From: Lasiodiplodia sp. COLG20
Taxonomy: Eukaryota > Ascomycota > Dothideomycetes > Botryosphaeriales > Botryosphaeriaceae
Assembly (NCBI GenBank): GCA_009801085.1
Contig: VNWV01000006.1
Coordinates: 372,001-436,000, forward strand
Length of the DNA stretch: 64,000 bases
Reading direction: 5' to 3'
Below the pieces are notes generated by a model. The model searched no databases and was not told where the DNA came from. It saw only the letters and a program-made list of their open reading frames with translations. Shown piece after piece: positions 23,701-33,977 of the stretch (positions are counted from its first letter, which is position 1; each line of letters begins with the position of its first letter). The translations under genes were made by a program, and so were the position numbers.

Positions 23701-24797
23701 CCACTCTTCTCGGTACTTGGTGGAGCATGAACAAGAAGCTATTCTCCGGGTCCCTATTTGTCAACTGCCAAATTTCCACTGAACGCTCGGTATCTTTTTT
23801 TGGTCAAAATCCCGAACCAAGTAGGGGTTGCGCGTCCCGGAAAGACAGCAAAAGAGCCGTACGAGCAACGCAGTACCCGGATTCGGGTAATGGAAGAGAG
23901 CCTGGGGCAGTGCATGTATGATGTCAACGGAAGCGTACGACGGTCTGGCCGGCGGGGATGACGGATGGGTGGACACGACAGGGTGCAGAAGCCATTGTCC
24001 ATGCCGTTCGACGTTTGTGGTCGTCTTCGTTCTCGACCAGGACGAGTGGACGCATCCAGCCCTTTCATATTGCGGCGTGGGTTCCGTACCGCATGCGTGT
24101 GGGGTCGGCGCGAAGAGTACCGCAACGGTTGAACGTTTTCCATTGGAGGTTGAGTCAGGCTCGACAGCCTGCCAGATATCTTCTCGCACCTGGATGATCT
24201 CCTCAAGCCGCTATGGCTGAGATACTCGACTGATGCAATGCTACATGGACGAGGGTCGTCCGGCACAGGGCCCCCAGCCCCTGAAGGAGTGAAGGGTGGC
24301 ACCGAGGGGTTATGGAGGGTGGTTAGTGCGCGGGATGATGCGGAGAAGATGAGAGGGATGCAGAGCGGTTGGTGAGCGCCCGACGCCGCCAGTCTGTGGA
24401 CCTAGCATGCCATCGGCGGTACCTAGTGACCTGCTCCTGCGTACCTCCTGTCTGGAGGTCAGAGGCTGCCATCCGAGGTTGGGCTGCATTGGGGTTGGGC
24501 CGGATGGATGGAGACATGGTAGTGAACGGCGGCGCGGACGGGACTCCATTAGCGAAATGCGTGCGCAATTGCAGCGCGCTCATTGTGACAGAAAGCAAAA
24601 AGCGTGAAAGTGGTGTGTCGAAGGGCGATGGTGACTGTCGCGCAGAACCGGCATCTCAGCTAGGGTCTTGGCGCCCGAGGCGCTGGAATGGTTTTCCCTT
24701 CGGGCGTGCACGGCAGAGTTGACCTCAACGCCCACGGAGCACGCAGCCTCATCCACCCTCGACACCACCCCATCTCCGCTCCTCCATCGCCGCCGCC
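20705..24797. other. 4.1-kb GC-rich gene-free spacer
   Basis: Lies between the divergent GT2 synthase and ATP synthase subunit g genes. Overlapping open frames of 60-180 codons in all frames are low-complexity and domain-free. Both promoters must lie at its ends. I see no RNA gene, mobile element or repeat array. Confidence 0.45.
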
Positions 24798-25660
24798 ATG
24801 TCCCTCGCTGCCTCTCGCGCCGTGCTGCGGCAATCCCGCTTCGCCGTGCGCCGCCCCGCCGTGCGCCATGCCTCCACCACCTCCGAGGCCGCAAAGGAAA
24901 AGGCCGCTCAAGCCACCTCCAAGGCCTCTGAGGGCCTTGCCCGCGCGAGTGCGACCGGCAGCGCTGCTCTCTCCAAGGCCACCCAGTTCGGCGGCGCCGC
25001 TCTGCAGCGTCTGGCCTCCGCCGGCGGCCGCACCGCCAAGGTTGCCGGCTTCGTCCAGTGTAAGTGCGCCCTGTGTTTTACAGCCCCAGCGTGCGAATTG
25101 GCATGTGCCATTTGGCCGGCTCGTCTCCGACGACATGATGCCACGGCCGCTGGATCATTGGCGCTTTCGATAGTGTTCTAGATGCCTGCAGCTTGCCTGT
25201 CCGTCGGCAATGCTGCAGGCGCGTCCAAAGCCGCGATTGCTCCCGCATGCTTGCGTCAACCCGACTGACATGCGTTCCCCGCAGCTCTCATCCCCCCGAC
25301 CGTCTACTACTCGCGCGTCGCGCTTGAGCTGGGCAAGATTGTCTTCCAGGCCCGCAAGATGAGCCCTCCGTAAGCAATGCCCGGATACAATCTCCGAGAT
25401 GGGCCATACTCATTGACCCTTGCAGGTCCACGCAAACTTTCCAAGCCTACTTCCAGCCCCTCCTCAACGCCCTCAAGAACCCCTCCCAGCTCTCCGGCCA
25501 GACCTCCAACCTCCTGGCCCGCGTCAGGAACGTGAACAGGGCGGAGCTCGCTTCTGCCGGTGTCGTTGCCGCCGAGGTCCTTGGCTTCTTCACCGTTGGC
25601 GAGATGATTGGCCGCATGAAGATCGTCGGCTACAGGTCGAGCGCGCCTGCCCACCACTAA
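24798..25660 (+). CDS. ATP20: Mitochondrial F1Fo-ATP synthase subunit g, 193 aa, 3 exons
   Basis: Exons 24798-25059, 25285-25369 and 25426-25660 (introns 225 and 56 nt). The first ~25 residues (MSLAASRAVLRQSRFAVRRP) form a basic amphipathic mitochondrial presequence. An Ala/Lys-rich helix follows, then the conserved subunit g region PPTVYYSRVALELGKIVFQARKM. The C-terminal membrane segment AGVVAAEVLGFFTVGEMIGR contains the GxxxG-type packing motif region used in ATP synthase dimerisation. Subunit g sits in the Fo sector of the inner membrane and, with subunit e, supports dimer formation and cristae shape. Length is at the upper end for fungal subunit g because of the Ala-rich N-terminal section. 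Confidence 0.92.
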
Positions 25661-26079
25661 AGGATGGAGCCGGCTGCGATGGATGGTAGACAAGTCAGCT
25701 GTCAGTTGGAAGCAGACGGGGCCGGGGACGGATGGAGGTCGAAAACAGGCGGCAAAAGCTGTAGAGGGAGCCGTTGACTAGAGGAGCACACCTTGTTCCA
25801 CGGAGCAAGACACTGTACTACATGCACATATGCTGCTTCTAGATTTTATCCATTTCCTTTGTACTTTTACCCCAATAGGGCAATCGCTGTATGTGCTCAA
25901 GTTTTGGTGATATAGGCGCACGTGATGGCGTGAAGCTTTGACAGCGCCGATAAGTATTTTTTTCGATAGCGGAATTATTGCGCCGCCAACGTTCGTCGGT
26001 ACCGCAAAACTATGCGTCGCCACCATTGATTTCCCGCAACTCCGACACGCTTAAATCTGACCTCACGACGTCTCGAGAC
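25661..26079. other. Intergenic, 3' UTR of ATP20 and promoter of ROK1
   Basis: 419 bp between two plus-strand genes. The frame upstream of the ROK1 start is open but begins with no ATG. Nothing else was recognised. Confidence 0.5.
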
Positions 26080-28323
26080 ATGGACTTCCTCAAGGTGCTG
26101 TCGCGCGGCACCAACGTCGGCAAGGGTGCGACGAAGAATGCGCCCGCGCTGAAGACGCCCTCCAGCGGCGCAAACGCAAATCCGCAGCTTTTCGGCCGCG
26201 ACGCGACCCACGAGAACCAGAGTTCGACGGCGGCTACGCAATCGAAGACGAAGAAGCGCAAAAGGGGCCAGAACCATTCCGCAGCGACCGTTGATCTGCC
26301 GCCCGAACTCGACTTTTTCGGCGATGGGAAGCGGGAGGACAAGAAGGCGGAGCCCGAAGTAGCAGATGCAGGCGCAGAACAAATCAAGGGCGAGGCGAAG
26401 AAGGATCAGCCCGAGGCTGAATCTGCTGATGGTGTGGAACCGGTGACAGAAGAGGAGAACAAGCGCATACTGCGCTCGCACAAGGTCAAGATCACTCTGC
26501 TGGAGGACTACAAGGCACAAGAGGCAGATCAGAAGGTGGCGGATCGGAAGTCCAAGAAGCGTAAGAAGTCAAAAAAGCAGGAGGTGCCGCAGAAGAAGGC
26601 AAAGGTTCAGCTTTTCCCGCAACCGCTCACGTCCTTTAACCAACTGAGGTCGCGGTTCAACGTTTCCAGGAGACTGGCGGAAAATATCGATGCGCAGGGC
26701 TATACCATGCCAACGGAAGTGCAGCTTGCCAGTCTGCCACTGCTATTGGATGCTACGGACCCAGAAAGCAACGGAGTTGACCTTCTAACAGTGGCTCCTA
26801 CCGGTAGCGGGAAGACGCTGGCCTTCCTGATTCCTGTCGTTGAGTCACTTTTGCGGAGGCGTAAAGCACGGAACGGAGAGGATTCACCCGCCAAGGAGGA
26901 CGAAGGGATCAAAGCAATCATCCTAGCTCCTACCAAGGAGTTGGCCAGTCAAATCGTCAACGAAGGACGGAAACTCAGCCTAAAGACAGGAATCAAGGTT
27001 TCCCTCATGCGTAAAGGTATGGAGGTCCTAGAGCAATCCGCGGAAGAGGAGTCTAAGCCAAGTGACGATGATTCTGGCTCCGAAGAAAGCGACGGTGAGA
27101 GTCAGGGCGATTCTGCCTCAGAAGGCGACAAAAACTCCAAGACAAAGAAGCGCAAGAGAGGCCAGCTGGTTAAGTCAGACATTTTGGTCTCAACGCCCCT
27201 TACTCTACTACACGCTCTCCAAATCGCGGACGGAACTGGCTCTCTTCCCTCAGTGAAGTATTTTGTCTTAGATGAGGCAGATGTACTCCTCGACCCTCTA
27301 TTCCGGCAACAAACTCTAGATATCTGGAACGCTTGCACAAACCCGCTTCTACGGGTAAGCCTTTGGTCGGCCACCATGGGATCTAGCATCGAAGAACTAG
27401 CAAAGAACACTATCACGTCCCGCTGGTCGTCCATCCAGACCTCAGGTGTCACCAGGCCCAATCTTGTCCGTCTCGTCGTTGGCCTCAAGGATTCAGCCGT
27501 TCCCAACATCCACCACCAGCTCACGTACGCCGCCACGGAGCAAGGCAAACTCCTCGCAGTCCGCCAGCTGCTCCACCCCACCACCTCTAAGAGCGACAAC
27601 ACGACACCTACCTTGCGCCCACCCTTCCTCATCTTCACGCAAACCATCCCCCGCGCGCAGGCGCTCTACTCGGAGCTGCAGTACGACATCCCGCCCGAGG
27701 CGGGCGGGTCGTCGCGCATCGCGGTCCTACACTCGTCGCTGTCGTCGTCGCTACGCGACGGCGTCATGGCGCGCTTCCGCCGCGGCGAGGTGTGGGTGCT
27801 GATCACGACAGACCTGCTGGCGCGCGGCGTCGACTTCCGCGGCATCAACGGCGTCGTCAACTACGACGTGCCGACGTCGGGCGCGGCGTACGTGCACCGC
27901 GTCGGCCGCACCGGGCGTGCAGGTCGCGAGGGCGGCGTTGCGGTCACGCTGTACACGGAGGAGGACATCCCGTACATCAAGAACATCGCGAACATCATCA
28001 AGGCGAGCGAAGCGTTGAGGGGCAAGGAAGGCGCGGAGAAGGCGACTATTCAGCAATGGATGCTAGATGCGTTACCCACGCCTAGTAAGCGCGATAAGAA
28101 GCTGCTAAAGAAGAGGGGCGTTGAGGCTAGAAGGGCTGGCGTCGAGCTCACGCAAGGCAGGGGCAAATGGCGCACGCAGATCAGCACAAAGCCGGGCTTT
28201 GAGAGGAAGGTCGAACACAACAGGAAGGCGGCAGTGCAGGCGAGCAGGAAGAGGAAGGAGAGGGAAGGACTAGCGAAGGGTGGTGAAGAGAGTGAGGGGG
28301 AGTTTGGGGGGTTCGATGATTAG
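26080..28323 (+). CDS. ROK1: DEAD-box ATP-dependent RNA helicase ROK1, 747 aa, intronless
   Basis: The start is the ATG at 26080 (MDFLKVLSRGTNVGKG); the open frame upstream lacks an ATG. Helicase motifs in order: Q-motif region YTMPTEVQLASLPLL, motif I APTGSGKT, Ia PTKEL, motif II VLDEAD, motif III SAT (LWSATMGSS), motif V region TTDLLARGVDF and motif VI HRVGRTGRAG. The N-terminal ~190 residues are Lys/Glu-rich and nuclear-type. An acidic insertion (SDDDSGSEESDGESQGDSASE) interrupts the first RecA lobe between motifs Ia and II. ROK1 (DDX52 in animals) acts in the nucleolus in 18S rRNA processing and 40S assembly with Rrp5. The MDFLKVLSRGT start is characteristic of this subfamily. The C-terminal tail is basic. 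Confidence 0.94.
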   Translation: MDFLKVLSRGTNVGKGATKNAPALKTPSSGANANPQLFGRDATHENQSSTAATQSKTKKRKRGQNHSAATVDLPPELDFFGDGKREDKKAEPEVADAGAEQIKGEAKKDQPEAESADGVEPVTEEENKRILRSHKVKITLLEDYKAQEADQKVADRKSKKRKKSKKQEVPQKKAKVQLFPQPLTSFNQLRSRFNVSRRLAENIDAQGYTMPTEVQLASLPLLLDATDPESNGVDLLTVAPTGSGKTLAFLIPVVESLLRRRKARNGEDSPAKEDEGIKAIILAPTKELASQIVNEGRKLSLKTGIKVSLMRKGMEVLEQSAEEESKPSDDDSGSEESDGESQGDSASEGDKNSKTKKRKRGQLVKSDILVSTPLTLLHALQIADGTGSLPSVKYFVLDEADVLLDPLFRQQTLDIWNACTNPLLRVSLWSATMGSSIEELAKNTITSRWSSIQTSGVTRPNLVRLVVGLKDSAVPNIHHQLTYAATEQGKLLAVRQLLHPTTSKSDNTTPTLRPPFLIFTQTIPRAQALYSELQYDIPPEAGGSSRIAVLHSSLSSSLRDGVMARFRRGEVWVLITTDLLARGVDFRGINGVVNYDVPTSGAAYVHRVGRTGRAGREGGVAVTLYTEEDIPYIKNIANIIKASEALRGKEGAEKATIQQWMLDALPTPSKRDKKLLKKRGVEARRAGVELTQGRGKWRTQISTKPGFERKVEHNRKAAVQASRKRKEREGLAKGGEESEGEFGGFDD

Positions 28324-30027
28324 ATATGGAGGGGCAGTAAAGGATAGGTGTGTAAGAGAGTGGTTGGAGAGAATCACAAAAAAAAGTTAATATTTGTCTT
28401 TCAAACCGTGTCGAAGTCATGGAGACTGGTATTACTATGTCAAGGTTGCATATGTGGCGTAGACTCTTCTCGTCCGACATGCTTATGTTAACTTCTTGTG
28501 ATAGCTCTCTTTTGGAAGGAGATAGAGAAGGGTCAAACCGTTTTGTCTCTCCATGGCTCGGTAGAGACGGCGCTCTCCACATTGGCATTTGAAGTAAACA
28601 TCCAGATGCATATAGAAGCATCTAGATTCTTCAACTGCCGAGGTAATCAGGGAGCAATATCTTTGGTCAGACAGGCTTGAGAGACCCAAATATATTTTCG
28701 AAATGGTGGCAGAAGTTCAAGCTGACGTACACTTGCATAGAAGGACAGAAACGCATGTGAACATGGGTCATAGTCTTCCACGAAAGCCACTCATCGCATG
28801 TATGCAACCCCTTATTAGCCGCCTTGCGTAGTGCAAGCCAAGCTTAAAAGAAAACAAAAACGGTACGATGCGGTCAACCGCTTATCCGATCTTCCCGAGT
28901 CTGGCGTAGTCCTTTCTACTTTTCACATGGGAGGAGAAAGAAGGCTGCAAAGAATCCGGGCACTGAAGCATGGCCGGCGACGGTCCCACGAATGGCCATC
29001 GGCCGATTGTTTTCTTTGCTGCCACATATGTGGGGGATGCAATGCAGCTTACATGCACGACATCATGCAGGATAGAACGGGAGAATGTATCCAACCGATC
29101 AATCAAGCCACAAACTGCACGTTCGTTCAATGAACGCTTGACGCGCCCCATCCCTGCAACTTTCGTCATTTATCGACTTTCCGATCGCTAATTTGGCGTC
29201 GAGAAGCACGGAGATAGCACCGGTCGGCTTCTGATTGAGCAATTTGATGGTGAGAACGGATCCGACCCAGGCATGGAGGTTACAGAAGAGGGATACCGAA
29301 GCTCGGCGCATTCAGTTGCGCTATTTTAATGTGAGTCTTCAGTTCCTACTCATCTCCTTCGACAACGAATGGCTCGGTAATTTGAACTCGGAAATATACG
29401 TCCGGGGATTAAATACTAGTGCGCGTGGTACATGGCAAGCTGTATTTTTCCTTCAAGGCTTACATATAACGATGATACAGAGTTCAGGCTATCAATCGCG
29501 ATGTGAGCGTTTTTCTCGAACCGGTTCTGGGGGAAATTTGTTGCTCTAGCGGGTGAAGTAGCTCGTTTTTCAAAAGACGGGCTTGAGGAGAGGTTGGTCT
29601 GTTACCAGTTTGAACAGAGACTCGAATTCAAATTCGTAATACTGAGGGGTGGTAACGGTTGCTTTGGCCTCAAGTTCCATAGCCCTGGATGTTATTATGA
29701 GCAAGCATTGCCATATTCAAGACTGTGGATTGCTCTTTCTCAATACGTTAGGACTAAGTTGTGATTACGCGTCTTGCATCTATCTACCTTTTTTTCTGCT
29801 TCCCGACTGCGCTGCGTCAGCGTCGCACCCCGGCCCTACGGCGCAGCCGACGGTCTCATTGCCATGTCAGCTACCAACAGTGAATTCTAATGCCTTCCTC
29901 AGGCAATTGAAATGATCGCTGTTCATTGGGTACTAAAATGCTCATAGTAAAAAAAAAAAAAAAAAAAGATAATAATCGCAAAGGACAAAACGAGGTCTGT
30001 GCTTCCCGGGCCCAAAAAAAAGGCAAA
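28324..30027. other. Gene-free host flank left of the 5S gene
   Basis: 1.7 kb of intermediate base composition between ROK1 and the 5S rRNA gene. Only short frames without domains occur. It has a poly-A run near 29950-29967 and an A run at 30014-30021 next to the 3' end of the 5S gene. Confidence 0.45.
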
Positions 30028-30144
30028 ACGTACAACAGCCGGGATTCCCCAATGGTCACCCACTTGAGTACTAATCGGCCGGTTCGCAGCTTAAGTACGG
30101 CTGAGCGGACGGGAAGCCCTGCATTCTCTTGTCCGGTCATACTG
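30028..30144 (-). rRNA. 5S rRNA gene, 3' three-quarters recognisable; 5' part divergent or replaced at the element junction
   Basis: On the minus strand the stretch GGGCTTCCCGTCCGCTCAGC (loop B/helix III region), then GTACTTAAGC, GATTAGTA, GTGGGTGACC and the end GAATCCCGGCTGTTGTACGT are unmistakable fungal 5S rRNA. T-runs follow the 3' end. The retained part covers the region where the internal promoter of 5S genes lies. The first ~27 nt are not normal. The helix II partner strand CTGCGAACC should face GGTTCGCAG, but the sequence there reads GGACAAGAGAATGC. The outermost GTATGAC can still pair with GTTGTAC, so either this is a diverged full-length copy (117 nt) or the true 5S is broken near 30118-30122 and resumes beyond the mobile element. 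Confidence 0.85.
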
Positions 30145-30224
30145 ATTTTTTTTGTGATCCGTATATGGTCAATTAGTCGCGCGCATAAATTCCGAAAATG
30201 GGAACCCTAGTCACCCCCCAGTCC

Positions 30225-30300
30225 GCTAATTAGCGAACATTATTTTCGTTTTAGCGAAACGGATCTGTCACGTTTTAGGAAAACGTAAAACGTGCAACAA
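30225..30300. repeat. Cluster of short palindromes near the element's 5' end
   Basis: CGCTAATTAGCG (perfect palindrome), CGTTTTAGCGAAACG (arms CGTTT/AAACG) and ACGTTTTAGGAAAACGT (7-bp perfect arms), followed by ACGTAAAACGT, lie within 76 bp between the 5S gene and the captain. They are candidates for recombinase-binding subterminal repeats. Confidence 0.6.
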
Positions 30301-30448
30301 TATCCTGGCCGCCAAACATGGAATCCCGCTCCCGTATTGCCAGACCTCGAGTATCTGTTTCGGGTCTTCGAATTTTCGGTCAGTGTCGCATTTCGCCGTC
30401 CACGCCTCCCACAGTGGCGGTCAGCATCCACTACAGCGGGTATTCAGG

Positions 30449-30456
30449 TATATATA
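30449..30456 (+). promoter_or_regulatory. TATA element of the captain gene
   Basis: TATATATA lies 86 bp upstream of the captain ATG at 30535. Three other genes in this region (starts 33978, 38941, 48606) have similar elements about 100-140 bp upstream. Confidence 0.55.
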
Positions 30457-30534
30457 GCTTGCGCGCCGCCGACGATGCTACCCAAACTCATCACTCCAGC
30501 ATTTCTTGTTGAATTCTCACTTTTTTTTGCCAAC

Positions 30535-33203
30535 ATGGACAACAAGTATAGTGATCTGATTGCACTTGCAAACCAGTCACAGCCTGCAGACTCCAACGAG
30601 CTGGCCTTTCTTGACTCCTCCCGGGTCAAGGTACACGTCAAACGATGGAAGGAGTACGGTGCTCTCGCATTCATGCAACACTGCTATCTGCTGACCTCTA
30701 CAGATTCGAGAGCGTCGTGTTTTCCCGGGGAGGATCTGAGCCATTTTACCAACCACCAAGCCTCGGCCAGTTGCAAAGCTTCTTCACATGGCTCGTCAGA
30801 GAGAAGAGGGGCGTCCGGGGCAAGCTGTGTATTCGGACACTTCGCAAATGGTGGTGTGATTTGAAGCGTGTGATCGGCTTTCGCGCGAACCACATATATA
30901 CTAAGAAAGAAGACACAATTATGAACGACGTAAGAAGGCTACCCTGCTCGGCGAACGTATTTTAACATACTACTAGTTCATCGACGGCCTAGACGTGAAG
31001 GAGGGTGCAGTAACAAAAGGCGCACCGAAGCCTATGGCAACCTGGGCAGTAGTTGAAGATTTGCTATACTATCTATGGGCATGTGACGAGCATGTTTTCA
31101 AACATCCTCGCATGCGCCTGCAGCTAGCATGGTCCATCCTACTGTCCGGATATGCGGGCGTGCGGCCCGGTGAATTCATCGAATCCAGCCGTTATCGTGG
31201 CACAAATCAAGGCCTTAAATACGGTGATGTTGAGCTTTTTCGCATTGAGAAGGAGGGGGTCCCTTTAATCCATCTCAAGATCACCTTTAAGCTGCGGAAG
31301 AACCAACGGCGGGATGAATCCAAGTAGTGAGTAAAACACCATAGAAAAACCGCTCATGGCTGACACGAGTTTTTACAGTATATCGCTCTCCTTTTATGAG
31401 GAGCCCACGCAGCGTGATGTATGCCCAGTCACAAACTTCCTCGCATTAGCTATTGCTGATGGGGCGATCGATCAAACGGACGTCTTGAACGAAAAGAGGA
31501 TTGCGCCTGGCATGAAGTCGGAGAGGATCCATGTTAAGGAAGCTGTGGCAGAGGTCCCGATTCTCCGTGCGATCGAGAATCAGTGTAAAATCTCGTCAAC
31601 CCGCATACTCAAGTACAGCTCGTTGAACCACTTCCTTGGCCAACTGGGTAAGCGAGCTGGATATGAGGATAACTTGACTTCTTACTGCTTCCGGAGAGGT
31701 GCTGGAAATCAGTTTGATGGTAAGAACGCCGCTGTTTATATACTCTTCTTTGCTCTTTACTTACTTGGACAGAAAACGTCACTTCTGCACAGCGGCAGCA
31801 GCTGATGGGACATGCAAACGAAGCTGTTTTCCAATACTACATTTCGCGGACCTTTGGTGGGGATCTGCAATCGATCATCCTCGGAAGAGAGCAGCAGAAA
31901 GACACTATGAATCTACTACGCTCTATGGAGCTAACGAGGGACCGGCGGGCACCTGGTGAGCCCAGCTCAGAGCTTATCAAATCAGGCGTTCGCGTCGTTG
32001 GCAAAGCAGCTTCTCGTCAAGAGTATGAGCTACAGCGCGCTCGTAAAAAGAAGGAAATGGTCCACATCCGGCAACAGTTCTTCAAACAGTCTCCTCGTAG
32101 TCCATCTCCGGATCCTCAAAAGGCCATGGATGTTGAAGAAACCAAACACTACGTACGCCCGCGCCCTTCGAGGTGCCTCGCCGCCCTTCTCAAATACGAC
32201 CACTCCAGAGACGCTGTTGTACAGAACTTTTACCGGAGAGAGTCTCAAGGGCCTCTCCCGCTCCGGGAGGCTCTCAAACCACTCATTGAAATAGCCAAGC
32301 CCGGCGCCTGGTTTGCCTGTTATCCTCGCGCAAATGCAGAAGATGACGAATGCCCTGTTTGCATGACGAAGTTCCGACCGAAGTAAGTCGCACCATCCTA
32401 GCTGTAATGAGACCATCTTAACTTTTATTAGGCAGGGGAGGTGGAGCTTCAATGATCATCTTATTAAGTGCTGCAAGCGAAGTCAAGAAAAGAAGAGAAA
32501 GGAGAGGCTCAGAACCCAGCCTTACCTACGGCCGATGGAAGCATCTCCAAAGACCTTCTCTAGGCTCAGCGCGGAGGCTATGGACCAGAAGACACAACTT
32601 CGTGGGTCGCACAGGTGTGAGTGGCAGGGGTGCACGGAATCCTTCATATGCCAATCACTCGATGCGGTCACATCTCACATCTCACACCATGTCCACCGCT
32701 CACGGAGCTACCGTTGCCTGTGGTCCGGGTGCTGGACCGCAACTGCGACCCACGTTGACTTGAGTATCCACATGCTCAAGTCACATGGTATGATCTCAGA
32801 GTATACGCTGGACTCTAAAGCATACTACTGTTACCAGTGTGCGGAGTGGTATGAGTCTGATTATGAGTGGGATTCTCACTGCCACGGCCATGTCCAAGAC
32901 GTCGGGGATATGTTCTGTGGAGCTGTCAAGAGGCACGGGATCACAAGCACCGCAGCGCTGTGCCCTTTTTGCCTCGGTGCTCCTGGAAGGCCATCTCACC
33001 GCTACAGGCAATTTCCAGACGGTGGGTCAAGCCTCAAAGAGCACCTTCAGAACCACCATCTTCGACATATCTGTAAGGCGTTCACCTGCCCCCATCCGCG
33101 CTGTCAGACAGAGATAAGTAGTACCGACGAGCTTTTCAGCCATTTTACGGAGGTGCATGGGATCGTTTTTGGGTCTGAGAAAGAAGAGGGAGACGTAGAG
33201 TAG
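30535..33203 (+). CDS. DUF3435-type tyrosine recombinase (Starship captain) with C-terminal zinc-finger region, 805 aa, 6 exons
   Basis: Exons 30535-30653, 30704-30929, 30977-31326, 31379-31719, 31773-32382 and 32432-33203; five 47-53 nt introns restore one continuous frame. The N-terminal part is the DNA-binding/core-binding region (VKRWKEFESVVF, SLGQLQSFFTWLVREK). The catalytic domain shows box I SGYAGVRPGEF (Arg about 178), box II SYCFRRGAGNQF (Arg about 337) and QLMGHANEAVFQYYISR, where His 359 to Tyr 368 has the spacing expected of a tyrosine nucleophile. The family is that of Starship captains, which integrate and excise the whole element. From about residue 540 a Cys/His-rich half follows: CPVCMTKF...HLIKCC, then CEWQGC, CLWSGC, CYQCAEW, CPFCLG and CPHPRC segments of C2H2 type. 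It looks intact, with no stop or frameshift. It is the first gene after the 5S junction and reads inward. Confidence 0.88.
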
Positions 33204-33977
33204 CGTTCAGATTGAGACTTCCGTGAATTTCAATAGGAATTAGTTGTATTCATTTATGTGATGGACAGATCTGTATTTTAGAAGGCTCTTCGTCTTGAGT
33301 GGAGTCATCTTTTAAGTGATACTGACACTCGAGGGATTACTCCTAAGAATTATGAGTTGGACATTAATAAGCTGCATCTCTGGCGCAGCCTTCCTCGTGA
33401 AACTGGATACTACACGGCCAAGTGATTCATTCTATGGAGAGTGCTAGGCAGTGTCAGCTCGCATAGGTAGCCCTTTCGTATACCAGAAACGCCAACAAAT
33501 AAACCAATCAATTGACTATTTAATCGATCAATGAACATTGAACTGCTTAAAAGTGCCCGAGAAAAAAAACACTAGAGCTAGTGATGGGTGGTAATACTGT
33601 CCAAGGTTTTTCGGCGTTCTGTGGAGGGGACCGAGGTTTTAAGGCCGAGTACGCATCCAGAGTTGCATGCTGTCAAATAATTACTCGTGCAGCACACTCT
33701 GATTATGCACAGTGGGTCCATCCAAAGCACCAGTAATCTCCTTAGAGCACTCCGAACCAGCACTATCCGCTGTGCCGCATTCTGTTATTGGCGGATAACC
33801 GGCCAATAGGACCGTTCCATTCATAGCCAGATTGGTACTCATGTCAAAGGCATGCACGGCCCGGACTAGAAGAACATATAAGGCCTCGTGGCTCCCACAT
33901 TCACTCTCCATCACACCCTCATCTGATCAGGAAGACTTCTCTCTCATTCAACATCACCGACCAAGCCCATCCTCAAA
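33204..33977. other. Intergenic, promoter of the chromodomain gene
   Basis: 774 bp, AT-rich, no gene seen. A TATAAG element at about 33877-33882 precedes the next start by 96-101 bp. Confidence 0.5.

Noticed and set aside
23754..24302. 182-codon minus-strand frame
   Set aside because: Low-complexity Arg/Pro/Ser composition, no start context or domain.
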